Assembly (NCBI GenBank): GCA_027574665.1
Contig: CM050656.1
Span: 5,145,001 to 5,209,000, forward strand
Length of the DNA: 64,000 bases
DNA from: Rhynochetos jubatus
Taxonomy: Eukaryota > Chordata > Aves > Eurypygiformes > Rhynochetidae
Reading direction: 5' to 3'
This document shows positions 23,100-35,079 of the stretch, piece after piece. The notes below the pieces were generated by a model that saw nothing but the letters and a program-made list of their open reading frames with translations, was not told the origin of the DNA and ran no database searches. How positions within the stretch are numbered: position 1 is the first letter of the stretch; each line of letters begins with the position of its first letter. The position numbers were made by a program, and so were the translations under genes.

Positions 23100-26000
23100 G
23101 GAGGTGGGAATGGAAGAGAGCTGCCATCTTAGGGAAAAAGAAATTAGAACTTTAATAGTAAGGAAAAACTGAACAGATAATGAACAACTGGACCAAGTCC
23201 CTGATTTGGGACATTCAAAAGTGTTAGATTAATTTTTTCCCCATTACTCATACATCACTAGCTGTCCACATTTCCCAGTGGGGACTATCCACTGACAGTC
23301 TCCTCGCTCAGTGGGGTGCAGTCATACCAAGACGTTGTTCTTCAAGGGTGCAGACACAAGGACCCGATGTTTCCTGATAGAGCTGAGTGTGGAAACACTG
23401 AGCAACCTCCAAGCATCTTAGCAGAGCTATAGGATATTGACGGAGTACCACATTGCACAGCCAGCTAGTGTGTAACCAAAGAGCCCGTAAAGCAGAAACA
23501 ACAAAAGAGCAATTACAAATAGCAACAGATATTGAATCTGCTCTGCACACTTTACAGCAGGGAGAGCTCCACTCTGGTTTTACAAAACAGACTGGCAGCT
23601 GTGCTATTTATATACCACCACCACCAAGCTTTCATTAATTTTAACATGTGTTAATGGACACCCCGTATTATTTTGGGAGACTAAATGTGAGATTTATTTA
23701 ATTTCCTTAAATATCGAATATGGGTCAAGCAAAATAAACTGTGGATCATATTTTTTTTAAGAAAAAAAAGTGTCAGTTTAACAGAATTTAGACAGAGCAA
23801 TGTCTGATCATATTTACAGCATTTATAGGTATGGAAATCTCCAAAGAAATCTGAGGAAACCTAAATCCTGCCTGAGTACATGGAGTGAAATTCCTCTTGG
23901 TAATGCATAAATGTTCCACAGGTTTTCACAAGAAAACCCTTTTAACTATATGTAAATATTCCACAATCTTTTAGAAAATCTCCAATTTAAAGGTGATGCT
24001 TAAAACAGACTCCTTTTTTTTAATCTTAATTTTTTAAATGCCGTTTGCAGATCCTATCATTGCCCTTGGATTTCTTCCTTTTCCTAAAAACATCAGTGTT
24101 TCCAAACAACCATACAAAGGCTTTCAAAACAGAGTCCCTGTGTTGTTTAAAAAAAGTTCTCAAATATGAACTACACGCACCTAAATCAAATTGCAGCTAC
24201 AAACAAACTTACTTCTCACCTCATCTTGTTCCTCAGGATTTAATGGAAAACTGGTATAAAGTGTGGCAACAGAAAAAATACCTGCCACAAAAAATAAATC
24301 TGTCATACTTGGGAAAATCCATTCATCAAAGGAGGGAAAAATACAATGAAATTGTGAGAAGTTTATGGAAAAAATCTGTAACTGATTTGGCTCTAATATT
24401 TAATCTCCTTCTGCTACCTTGTAGTGAGAAATTGTGTTCACCCTGCATAACTTGAACATGACAATGGGGTTTTAGTAGCAAATTTATAACTTAATCAGGG
24501 TATTACTGGACAAAGCCAATGTCTTACGGATGTTTCTGATTCTGGCCAGAGGGACAGATGCTCAGGAAGGTAAATCAGACATAGTTTGACTGGTAACATA
24601 TGACCTCATAGAAAAGCCATGGATTTACATCACTGGAGAGCCTGGCTCTAATCTGCACTGGAAAAGGCACCTTCAAAGCAAAAACATCCTCGTACACACC
24701 AGTTTCACTCAAACACAATCCTATTTTGTCCTGGGAGCCAGGATCTGGGATCAGAGGTTTGTAGTAAAGAAGAAAAAGAGCCAGGATAAATGCTCTCAGC
24801 TCTGTTCCTTTAATACAGTAAAACCTTTACCCCGCATGCTGTGACAGCGATGCTGAGCCTGCTGACACGCCAGGCTTCAAGGGACGGCTCGGGGCAGCTG
24901 TGAAGGAGCTGACCTTGCAAAGAAGTTTGTTTATTGGCATGAACCAGTGCCCTCCTTCAGCCCAGCTGCCAACTGAGTCAAACAGCTTCTCTTGAGCCCA
25001 TGAACTGGGGGAATCTGGGGATCCCTGGGAGGGCTGCAGTGCCTGTCCAGAGATTTGGCTTTATGAGTGACAGCTTGATGAACTCAGGTGTGAAGACCTG
25101 GCCCTTTGAAGAAATAATTATGCTGCTAGTCAAGAAAAAAACAGCTCCAGATTGTGCCGTGCATGTGTACACAAGGACAACGAGACGAGCAGGCGCTCCT
25201 TGGGACGGGTGCCACAAGAGGGAAGACGCGTTTCAGAAAGTTATTTATTCACCGGAGATCCTGGAAGGATGTTTGCTGCATCATACAGAAGAGTGGAAGC
25301 TCCTGAAGTGCAGGATGCCATAACTTCAAGTAGGAGCAGGCAGCAGAAGATTTATCTCTCTGGGCTACTGGGAGTTTGTCACTGCTTCAAGAATTGTAAT
25401 TACCATTTGGTGTCCTCCCACCCGTGACTCCCCAGTGACAGCGTCCTTTGTGAAAATCCTGATGGTGATTACTTAAGTCATATAAATAACATATGTTGGC
25501 ATCGTCATCTTTCCCTGCTTCTTAATTCACCAGTTTCTCAATGAGCTTTGCAAACAAAATGAGAACAGGAAGGACAATGATGAGTGCTGAGCAAGCTAAA
25601 GGGTTTGTCTGAGCTGCTGTCCTCCTCCTCATCACCGAGGAAGAGAGAGCATCTCTGCTGTGCTGCTGGCTATGTGGGGAAGTGTTGGCCCCGCCAACAT
25701 TCCTTAAGATGCTGTTGTCCCCCAGTGCTCCTCAGGACCTGATGCAGCACAAAAGCATTAAAAATTGCGTATGTGGCTATTTTTGAAATAAAGCATCCAC
25801 CTTCTCTCTTCTTTTGCCGTGTGCTTGCTCCGAGATGGACACCTCAGTGCCTTGCCTGCATCATGTTGCTCCATCCCCCTTGTTTTGTCTACTCCCTCTG
25901 CAATAATCGCCTGCATTTCTACATTGCATTGTTTTAATTCCAGCCACCAGTGAGATAAGGCTATCAGTGTTTCCCAACTTTTGCTGAGGACAATCTGCTG

Positions 26001-29000
26001 GGTGCTTTAGTGAAGGTATGCTCTGCAACACCAGCAAGGCAGTGCTGGATGTACCAAAGGGATGCTCACCAGCCCTGGCCTTGCTCTACAACCTGAAGCA
26101 AATCACCTTGGCTATTTTCCAGTTTGACACCATCTGTCTGCTTATTTTTGAGAGTAAGGCTGAGTTTTAATACAGACAGATGGAGGGCTAACCATGGGGG
26201 TGGACCTCGACTGAATCTCTGCTGTCTATTGTAACCAATGTACTGTAGCGTACAATACGTTGTCTTACATCGAAGTTGTAGGCAAATATTTGTATATAGA
26301 TAAGCTGACATTTTGTTTAGTACATGCACTCTAATTTCCAATAAAACCTCTAATAAAGGATTATAAAGTGAATTTATTGCTTCACTTCAAAGCAAGGACA
26401 TGGTGTCACTTTGAAGGGGTATTTGAAGTGTTAAATCAACTTCTATGATGCTTTAATACATTTTATGTACTTTTTTTTTAGTTATTTTAATATTATTGTG
26501 CCACTCTGTTAAAAGGCCATAAAATATTTTAAAGTGCAATAAAAGTAAACACAAATGTTAAAAAACCCATTCTTCTCTCTCCAACCCACTGAGAAAGGAA
26601 GAGACAGAGGATTTAGGCATAACAAAATTCATGGCAGCTGTGTAAATAAAATAAAAGAGCACACTGTTTTTCTGTTGATGATGATTCTTAACATCTTGCT
26701 ATCTAGCAGGAGCCCAAGGCAAGCTGTGGGAAGGAAGCAGAAACACCGAAGGAGAGCACACAACAGAGGGCAGGCTTTGCATCCTTCCTGAAAATGGGAA
26801 TCAAAATAAAAGAACAGAGGAAGTTTCCAAGGCAAAGAGCCTTCGTCCAGCAGATTTCACCTGATGAAGGCATGAACCAGCTGAAGGGTGTTATTACAAC
26901 CAGTGTTAATAAGGATATGCTCCTTGCCAAGCCAGAGTAAGCTATGGTAGGACAGATCCCCCTGGGATAACCTCCCTTCTCCTCCCTGGCTTTCATTTGC
27001 TTTTGGCAAACCACAGAGTTTAGCTCTGTGCTGGGTACCTGCTTATGGTTCACTGAAGTTTTAGAAAACAGGGTTTAAAGGAGACATAACTTGATAAACG
27101 ACATGGTTCTTCTCAGCCCACCCATGAGTTTCACTCGGTGTAGGAAGAAGAAAGTCTAGTCTAGCTGCAACACTAAAGCTCGAGCAGGGATGAAAATGGT
27201 GAGAGAGAGTCTTTCAAAAATCTGAATAATGACTGTTGATACCGCTAAAAATAGAGAGACAAAAACTTCTGCCAAAACGGGTTTATCTCAGGGAAATTGG
27301 ATTCTCAATGTCAATGCTCTCTGTAGAAATTTGCATCAGTTCTCATAAAAGAAAATAATAGATTCTGAGCCAACATCCCTCTTTTTGTAAAATATTTCTG
27401 ACAAAAGTGGTTGGGATTTTTTTCCCCAGCCCGGGCCAGTGCAGGGAGCACAGCACCTTCCCACGCTGCATCTGATTATGTGTGATGGCAGGTCTTGCTG
27501 GCTCCCCTGGTCCAGAGCACCAAGGAGTTGGCAGAGCCGCCGTCAGCTCTCAGTCCTCCTGCCTTTTTAAAAGGGAGCAGCATGAGTTATTCTATTTCTA
27601 ACATTCTAAAATCTGAACTTGCAGCTGGTCTACATGTACAAGCTCAGACCCTGGTTTACTGCTTGGGATGAGCACGTAGCCCCGTAGTACAGGCTGTGTT
27701 TAGGCTTCAGCAATAATTATACAACGAAACTGCCATGTGCGTTGGAGCTTTTGGAGGTGTCAAGCATGTCACGGACAGACAGATTATTTTACAAGATGCT
27801 GATACAAACTTTCCTTGCCTTGAAGACTGTTTCATCAAGAGGTCTTGCAAATTTAGTACTTCACAGATTACAGCCATTGGGGTGATGGCAGAAGTGAAAA
27901 GAAATTTGCCTTCAAAAGTCAAGATGAGAAAGTAGGGTAGAATAAATTTGGGAGAGCTGGGCTTAGGGAAAATTTAGTAGGAACAAAATACGACTAATGA
28001 TCAAGTTGGTCTGGCAGGTAATGAACATCATAGAGGCTCCTTCGAGAGCTGGAGACAGAAGCTGGAGGCTCATGTTAGAAAGATTTTCCAGATAAGGAAA
28101 GGTAGCAGGATCCTGCACTCGGCATACGCAGTGAGCACCACAAGCCCTGATCAGCCTGGGGGCACCTGAAAGGCCTGTCTTGCAGATCCTCTGCCACCCC
28201 CCTGCACCCCAACCTGACCCACGGCTCTCCTAACTCCTGATGCGTCCGCTGCAGTCCGTAATCACAGCACGCACAGAGACCCCTGTGTTACATGAGCAAG
28301 GCACTCGACAATGTTTTTCTGGAAGTGACTTCATTTGGTCTGAGACCTTAATGCAGGATTTGGTTGTATTTATTTAGTTTTCCCAGTGTTTTCTTGTCCT
28401 AGACAACATATTTGCAGCTGCAAAGGGCTGATGACTCCCTTTGCTAAGCAGTCTCTCCTGAGAGCCTCCTTTCAATGGTCTCCATTGTAACGATCTGGAT
28501 TTTGCATTTCCGCTGCCTTGCTGACGAATGGAGTCCCAGGTCCTGGAGTCACTACAATGAGCATGGGGCAGAAATCACGGCCAAATTCACCAGCACAGCT
28601 CACTAGCCACTGATTTATTTCCCTCCGTGACCTCCACATGGCTGCGGTCCAGCTGTGAGTCCACGTATTGCAGGAATCCTACACATCGTTTCGGGGTCTT
28701 TACTCATCATTTACTAGACCGTGCTCTCTGAATTGTCAGTACGGTTTCCAGGAGGCTCTCTTTGTGTGCAGTGGGGATTTGGCCACGGCTTTCCGGAAGG
28801 ACAGGAATACTGAAAATACTAACGTCCTCCAAGTTACTCACTTCAGTGTGTCTGTAAGGTCTGCACATGGAAAATTATTTGTCATTTCCTTGTAGACACT
28901 ATATTCAAAGGAGAGATATATCAGCCTGGCAACAGCACAGCACCGTGGTTTAATAGTTTGTTTATCTCTCAGCCCAGCTCTGCTGTATAAGTTCAGGAAT

Positions 29001-29080
29001 CTAGCCCTGTCCCTTCTTCCTACCCTTTTCTGTTAATGAGCACACAGTTCTGGTCTAATAAGGCTTGTTCACTGAAAAAG
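23100..29080. other. Non-coding stretch
   Basis: No supported gene. The longest frame (24045-24455, plus, 136 codons) is rich in K, L and S and lacks any motif I recognise; it lies in AT-rich sequence where such frames arise easily. AT-rich blocks occur near 23640-24040 and 26340-26560. The segment around 25440-25560 has many TTAATTC, AAATAAC and CAAAC words and might be a conserved element, but nothing specific can be claimed. Confidence 0.7.
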
Positions 29081-29081
29081 A

Positions 29082-29150
29082 TCCACTGACATGAATGAAC
29101 CTTGGCTACCAAGGGAAATGGGGTTTGCAGTCCTCAGTTCATTCAGTGGG
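29082..29150. repeat. Imperfect inverted repeat, possibly an old palindromic element
   Basis: Left arm CCACTGACATGAATGAAC (29083-29100) pairs with right arm GTTCATTCAGTGG (29138-29150), with a three-base bulge and about 37 bases between the arms. The words CACTGA and TCAGTGGGA are similar to the CATTGACTTCAATGGG words of the element at 22205, so it may be a further eroded copy. Chance cannot be excluded. Confidence 0.25.
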
Positions 29151-31529
29151 ATGAGGTTGTTCGAAAGCCTAGAGTGACTCCAACAGCTAAAGAGGTTTAG
29201 AGATGGGACTTCACCATTTCATTAGCAAGAGACAGGTATAACATTGAAGTGTAGAGGTCTTGGAAGAGACCACTGCTGTGGGAGAAGCTTTCTGGGGTAA
29301 AGAAAACATGAAAATGGTTCACTCCTGTTAGTGAAGTGGAGGAAAAGATGTGAAGAGGGTTTCTTTGTGAGCCATCAATTTTCTCCACTTTCCCTACCTC
29401 CAGCAACCTTGAGTACTGTATATATCTATATTATATTAGTTCTCTGGCCTGGCATACAGTTAACCCAGCTATAAGAAGGGGAGACTGCACACCAGCCCTG
29501 GAATTTACCACCTATTCTGCTGATGGGCATCACTTGACACTCCATATCACAGCGGTTTCAACCTCTAAAACTGAGAGCACAAGCACACTTAGGTTTATAT
29601 ATATTTTGAGGATGTTCTGAAGCAGTAAGGGCTTTCCCTCACTTTGCTCTTTTTTTTTTTTCTAGCTTTTATAAGAAGCAATGTTACAAGGGGCCTGGTC
29701 TCATGACAGCAACTATCTTCAATGGACTTCAGCCCCAACCTGTATACTGAGCCTCAGATTTGCTTTGAATAGAAGCTGAAGTACCTGTAAATTCTGGCTG
29801 CAGAATAACCACGGAAGTAGTCAGACACCTTACAGGAGAAGTCAAGTTACATCTTTGGAATGGGAACCAGACATTTCAGAGCTGAGACAAAAATTCATTA
29901 GAAATAAAGACAGAAGACAACAAAGTCCAAGACTGTGAATGGAAGAAGTTAAATAACCTCCTGAAGCCCTGACAGGCCAATAATCTCCTCCACCAAAACA
30001 TTAAAGATGACTCTTCCCAAATTAAAAAAAATGTGCATTTTAGGGCTTGAGAGAGGTCTGCCTTCAGGCATTCCTTTGTCCATTTGCCCAAAAGTCTCAG
30101 TATCAGTTACAGCCTGTGAAACACTCAAAGCTTTCTGGGATCTCATAGCCAGCAGATTCCCTCTCTCTGCTTCCAAGGATTGTTTTTTCCCCATTTGAAT
30201 ACAGATTTTGGACAGTTTCCCTCTCATCATGCACAAGTGTAACAGATGATCTCTCACTGAATTATTTTAGAAATGCATTTATGGAGTCTGTTGTCTGGAA
30301 TATAGAAGCTCCGTCTTTCCTATGCTATATATTATCAAATACCATTACCAGGATCCAAAGCATGAAAGACTGACTTTGCAACTGAGAAAAACCTTCCACC
30401 AGTCAACCCAGATCTGTTACGCATCTGCGCCGTGCTCACAACACACTTTGTATCTCTCTCGAGTGCCTCTTGCACATAGAGGATAGAAAGCTGTTAGTGA
30501 TACCAGCTGGAGGACCTGCTACTGTAGCTTAGGTGACAAACCTTACACCTTCTGGTCACACAGGTCACATGCCTGGTTCTCACCAGGGACACGGCCCCGG
30601 CCATCTGCAGCCGTAGAGCCAATGCTGTTGATGTCATACACTGTTGTGATGCTGCTTGCTGAACTGGTGGCATTTGGGAAAAGCGATGGCTTTCTGTGAA
30701 ACGATTGTGATGGAAGAGAAGGGCCCCAGCCACGTGCACGCTCCTGGTCTCTGGGTGCACATGTTGGTGCACTGGGAACTGACCTGAGCATGGTCTCTCT
30801 ACCACATGTGCCCCATTTCCCTGGGAAAGGAGTGGGACATAGGACATTTCATGAGACCCCTTGGCATAGACGAACTTCAGACATGGGCTACAGACCTCAC
30901 CATGCTGAATCATTAGTGTTGCCTGCACTTTATCCGTTGTGTTGGAGTCAGACAAGGGAAAGTTGTTATAAGGATTGATTTACAAAGAAAACAAAAAGAA
31001 ATTACAATCCCAGTGTTCTACAATGGGTAGCACAGAAAATACACTGCTCTGAGCCAACCAAATGCTTAAGCCGACACTTAGTGTTCTCTTTGTGTTTAAA
31101 ACTGTGCATGTTTAGGGCTCTGGCCCTGGAGTCCGAACATCTTAGGCAATTCATCCCCCAAGCGCTGCTCAGGACATTCTTTTTGGTTTACAAGGAATCT
31201 TTATTGAAGTAGTACACCATGATAAGGATTAATAGAAAGGACATTCCTCTCCCATAACTTTAAAGAGAGAACATTAATTCCCTTTGCAGAAATGTGTACA
31301 ACGTGAATTCCTGGAAGGGCAGGGCATGAGGGAGAAAGGACCAAGAGATGAAAACCTGGGGGAATGGTGTCAAAAATAAATGTAAGCTGTACATTGCATT
31401 ATGTTGCTTTAGAGAAACAATGTGTCTTGGTGCAAAAAAGCACTAGACTGCCACTGTCCAACTTGGTCATCCTGTCCTCAGCTAACGTCCTGTCTACCTA
31501 CCACCCCAGATTCTGCTGGGTATGGTCAG

Positions 31530-31572
31530 CCCATTCCCTTCCCTTCCCCTCTTGTCCTCTGTCCTCTCCCAG
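31530..31572 (+). repeat. Long C/T-rich tract ending in CAG
   Basis: About 40 bases are almost pure pyrimidine (CCCTTCCCTTCCCCTCTTG, then TCCTCTGTCCTCTCCC), ending in CAG at 31570-31572. It is a strong polypyrimidine tract for a 3' splice site on the plus strand, and its partial mirror symmetry could support triplex formation. No donor or coding frame nearby makes an exon convincing. Confidence 0.6.
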
Positions 31573-33262
31573 TGCTCTTGGTCTCAGACCAGTCTGTCAT
31601 GCTGCTGCCCTCTCCTGTTGGATGGGTTGAGCATAACCATCCTTCAGTGGGCAGAGAGCGCATGGAAGGCAAGGACCGGGCATGCCTGCAAACATAGCAT
31701 GGTGGGAACATTGCCCCTGCATCAATTTGCTGCTGTTGCAAGGAAAACCACTTCTGCAGGACATGCTAAGTGTGGGTCCTGAAGCATAGATGTGATGCCA
31801 TTCCCAGGGCTGATCCCAGGCTGTGGACACAAGGACAAGTGCTGCAAGAATTCTTTGCCATGTGCCATCGCCCTGCGACAGCCAGGCCATTGGGGCACCG
31901 AGCCCAGTGCCAAGAGCAGGAAAGGAAGAGGAGTCAGAGATGCGAGCAATGAGAAATGCAATTAGACACAGCCTCAGTTAAAATATTCCGTCTGTCTTTG
32001 TTTTAATGTCATTGATCTAAACCAGAGACACAATGATTTCCAGTGCAAAAGTTTACAGGAATAATCTCTGTATGCTGGTGGAAATGTAGTTCAGAGTGGG
32101 AGCATGCCATGTTGGTGCAGTTTATCTTCTGGTGAGCTAAAGACTTCAAGGAGATCACTTTAACAAGGGGTTAGTAAACTTCACAGTTGTCTGCAATATT
32201 TTATTGGAGGTTGGAGAGACTGTTCAAACATCTGTTCGGAAGAGTAAACAAACAGCCTTGCCATGTTGGTTATAGCTGACTCAGGGTTTTTGTGAAGGAG
32301 GTGATCAATGGACTTAAGTCGCAGTCTGAAAGTACAGGGTAGCTCCTAGGGTATGACTTACAAGGCAAATACGAGCATAAGGAGGGCACGGAGGCTCCAT
32401 GCGATCAAGTTCTGGCCCTCTCCATTGCAATCATACTTTAGTATCTCATCCCAGAAGAGAAACTCTGGTCGTGGTTGTTTTTCAGAATAAACATTCAGGG
32501 TCAGGAGCAATGATTAATACAGCAGAGATCTGGGAAATTATACCTCTGCAAACAATAATGTTTTATAGCTGTGAAAAGAACTGTGTGTACCAAAAATCCT
32601 TGTAACCAAGCATGCCCCGCTTGCAGGAACACAGCAACAACAGGGAATTTCCTCACTTGGAGGAAAATATTCAGAAGATTTCATTTGCACAATACATTTT
32701 ACCTAATCCATATTTCCCTGGAATTAAGAGATAGAATATAGACTACGGTAGGAAATTAAATACAAGGGGAACCAACAGAGGAGTCAGTGGGATTTCTTAT
32801 GGTCAAAACATAAGGAAATCCATTAGAAAAGCTTAACTTTGCTATCTGTCACCAAAAAGAATGTTTAAAATACAGATCGTGCCTGCCGCAAATTTCCAAT
32901 GTAATGTTTTTGTAAGAATGTCGCACAGATACATATATATAGCCACAGAAATATGGACATTTAACACTAGAAAAACGTGTGTCACCAAAGCAAAGCAGTG
33001 AAACTTGCAGGGTGCGATGTTATCTGTTACCCGTGTGCCAGCCAGCAGCTGGGAACACGAGCTCCATGAGGGTTTGAGGTCAAAGGAAGAAGCCCATAGG
33101 GGTAACCTAATAGCACAGTATAGGCAGGAATGATTTTCACTGTACAAAGGGCAATTTCATGGTCATCTCCCTTGGAAAGCTGATGGGCATTGGAAGCTGA
33201 ACTGCTATTTGTGCCTCTGAAAACCTCTCCTGTAATATTTAGACCGAATGGTGACAGGATTT

Positions 33263-33305
33263 AAAAAAAAAAAAAAAAAAAAAACCAACAAAAAAAACCC
33301 CCCGA
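33263..33305 (+). repeat. A22 homopolymer with A/C-rich tail
   Basis: A pure run of 22 adenines is followed by CCAAC, A8 and a short C run. No target-site duplication or retrotransposed body is visible upstream, so it is best described as a simple homopolymer. Length is likely polymorphic and prone to sequencing error. Confidence 0.85.
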
Positions 33306-34822
33306 ACACCTCAGAACTGGTGAAATGGAAATCTGTTTGAATCTAATACTGTCCAAGAATAGGAAAGGCTGTCATGTGAACAAGGGAAAATTCTTCAATG
33401 TTCATCCATGAACCAACATGCCTTTGAGTAAAACACCCTTACCAGTGTTTAGGGCTGCAGGGGACATCCCCTAATGTTTGGTGAGCCCTCGAGTGACATG
33501 CAACCTGCTCTGTACTTCAGGACACTCCAGAAGCCACTGACATAGTGACCGGGGATATACACAGCTGTGTTGTTTATATAGAAAGTATAGGAACCAAGAA
33601 ACAGCCCTCAACTTCAAAGACTTAGTATCCTTCTTGTGTTAAAGAATGAATGGTGTCACCAGAAGAAAGCCTGCATTTCCCTTTGCAAGGGTGCCTGTGC
33701 TCACCACCCTGGCAGAAGCCAGGTATGCAAAGTCCTTTTTTTCCTGTAGATATTCTCATTTTTCATAACATGCAGTAATCTTATTATGCTAGGTAGTTTG
33801 TTTTTGCAAAGAAAACAAGACTTTTCCCTCTAAAAGATTGCTTCTTTCAGAGGAATAACGTTTTTTTCTAAGGAAAACACAAGGCCTGGGCTGTGGCTGC
33901 AAATTTTCTAGGAAATCTGAGGGCTGATTCATTCTTCTAGTTGTCTTTGGTGCCAGGGACCTCATGCCTCCTGCGGTTCTCCATCACACATGGACATCAC
34001 CTTCTTGCTCCTTGCAGAAGGCTTTCCCCCCTGCTCAGGGACATGATGGAGTCCTGTGTATCATGGCCTTGCACCCTGCCCCAGGTGAAGAGGAGGAGGC
34101 GATCTTTCATGCTGGGTGAATGTCAGCCCCTGGGGTTTAGATTACTGTCCCAAATCTTTCCAAAAATGGAACAACTGGCTTAATAACAGGAAGACGGTAG
34201 CTGGCAAATTCCTGTTCTTCGGATCAGAACAGGAGGCTGAGAGAAGGAATAGTGTTTTGGCAGTGATAGCTAATTTCCACATCTCATTAAGACAACGTGA
34301 CTTATTCATATATTTTTAAGGCTGTTTTTTGTTTAAAGGAAAATAGAGCTGGTGCCCCCCCTTTATGAGGCACTAATCCATTTTGGCTGAATGGTTTGTA
34401 CTGGTGGAGGAAGCAGATTTATTCAAAGTGCTTGGGTAAACACGGTACCAGTCCTGTATCCCCCTGATACCAGGCTCTTAGGGAAAAGTCATGAAACATG
34501 TCACTTCCATGATGTGTCTCCGGGAGCAGCTCTGAGTCAGTGCAGTGACCCTCCCAGGAGCCCTTTCATCATGCACGCCCCCTGCATTGTTTTTTTTTCC
34601 CAGAAGAGGCTCTACATGTTGATGTGGGTGTGACTGAAATGTCACCAAAAGGATAAATATGAGCTTATGTTATCAGGGTCCAGACATGTACTCAGCCACT
34701 GTGCAGTGAAATGGGCGGCTGGACCTGGCCCAGTCACCAACCCACATCCCATCTGGGCAAGAGTGATATTTTGTAGCCAATACCAGAAATAACTTCATCA
34801 GTCGAATCCTTTCCTACATGTA

Positions 34823-35079
34823 GGGCAGTTTAAGGGTCGTTCAGATCTACAGAAACCTTTCTTCTTTGCTTGTTGGTAAAGTCAACCCATGAAGACAGAA
34901 GAACTTGTCTTGTAGATGGAAGATGTATAATAAAGCAGATTTCCTGAGTAGGGAAAGTTTAAGGGTCATTCAGATCTACAGAAACCTTTCTCCTTTGCTT
35001 GTTGGTAAAGTCAACCCATGAAGACAGAAGAACTTGTCTTGTAGAAGGAAGATGTATAATAAAGCAGATTTCCTGAGTA
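34823..35079. repeat. Head-to-tail tandem duplication of a ~128-bp unit
   Basis: Copy 1 spans 34823-34950 (128 bases) and copy 2 spans 34951-35079 (129 bases). By direct comparison they differ by four substitutions and one single-base indel, about 96% identity. Each unit carries AATAAA (34929-34934 and 35058-35063). The trinucleotide GTA stands just before copy 1 (34820-34822) and at the end of both copies, and TTCCT also precedes each GTA at a similar distance, so short homology may have mediated the duplication. The unit encodes no recognised protein and resembles no TE family I know. Confidence 0.95.

Larger units (their letters stand above)
29160..34800. other. Non-coding stretch with low-complexity tracts
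   Basis: No gene supported; the longest frame is 153 codons on the minus strand at 30494-30955, with no recognisable motif. T12 at 29650-29661 is followed by CTAG, forming an acceptor-like site. A remnant GGGGCCTGGTCTCATGACAG with TCTTCAATGGACTTC at 29690-29735 may be another old palindromic-repeat trace. A pyrimidine tract lies at 31530-31570 and A22 at 33263-33284. Nothing else recognised. Confidence 0.7.

Noticed and set aside
24045-24455. 136-codon plus-strand frame
   Set aside because: Lysine- and leucine-rich product of AT-rich DNA; nothing recognisable.
30494-30955. 153-codon minus-strand frame
   Set aside because: No recognisable domain, and overlapping frames exist. No splice or promoter context.
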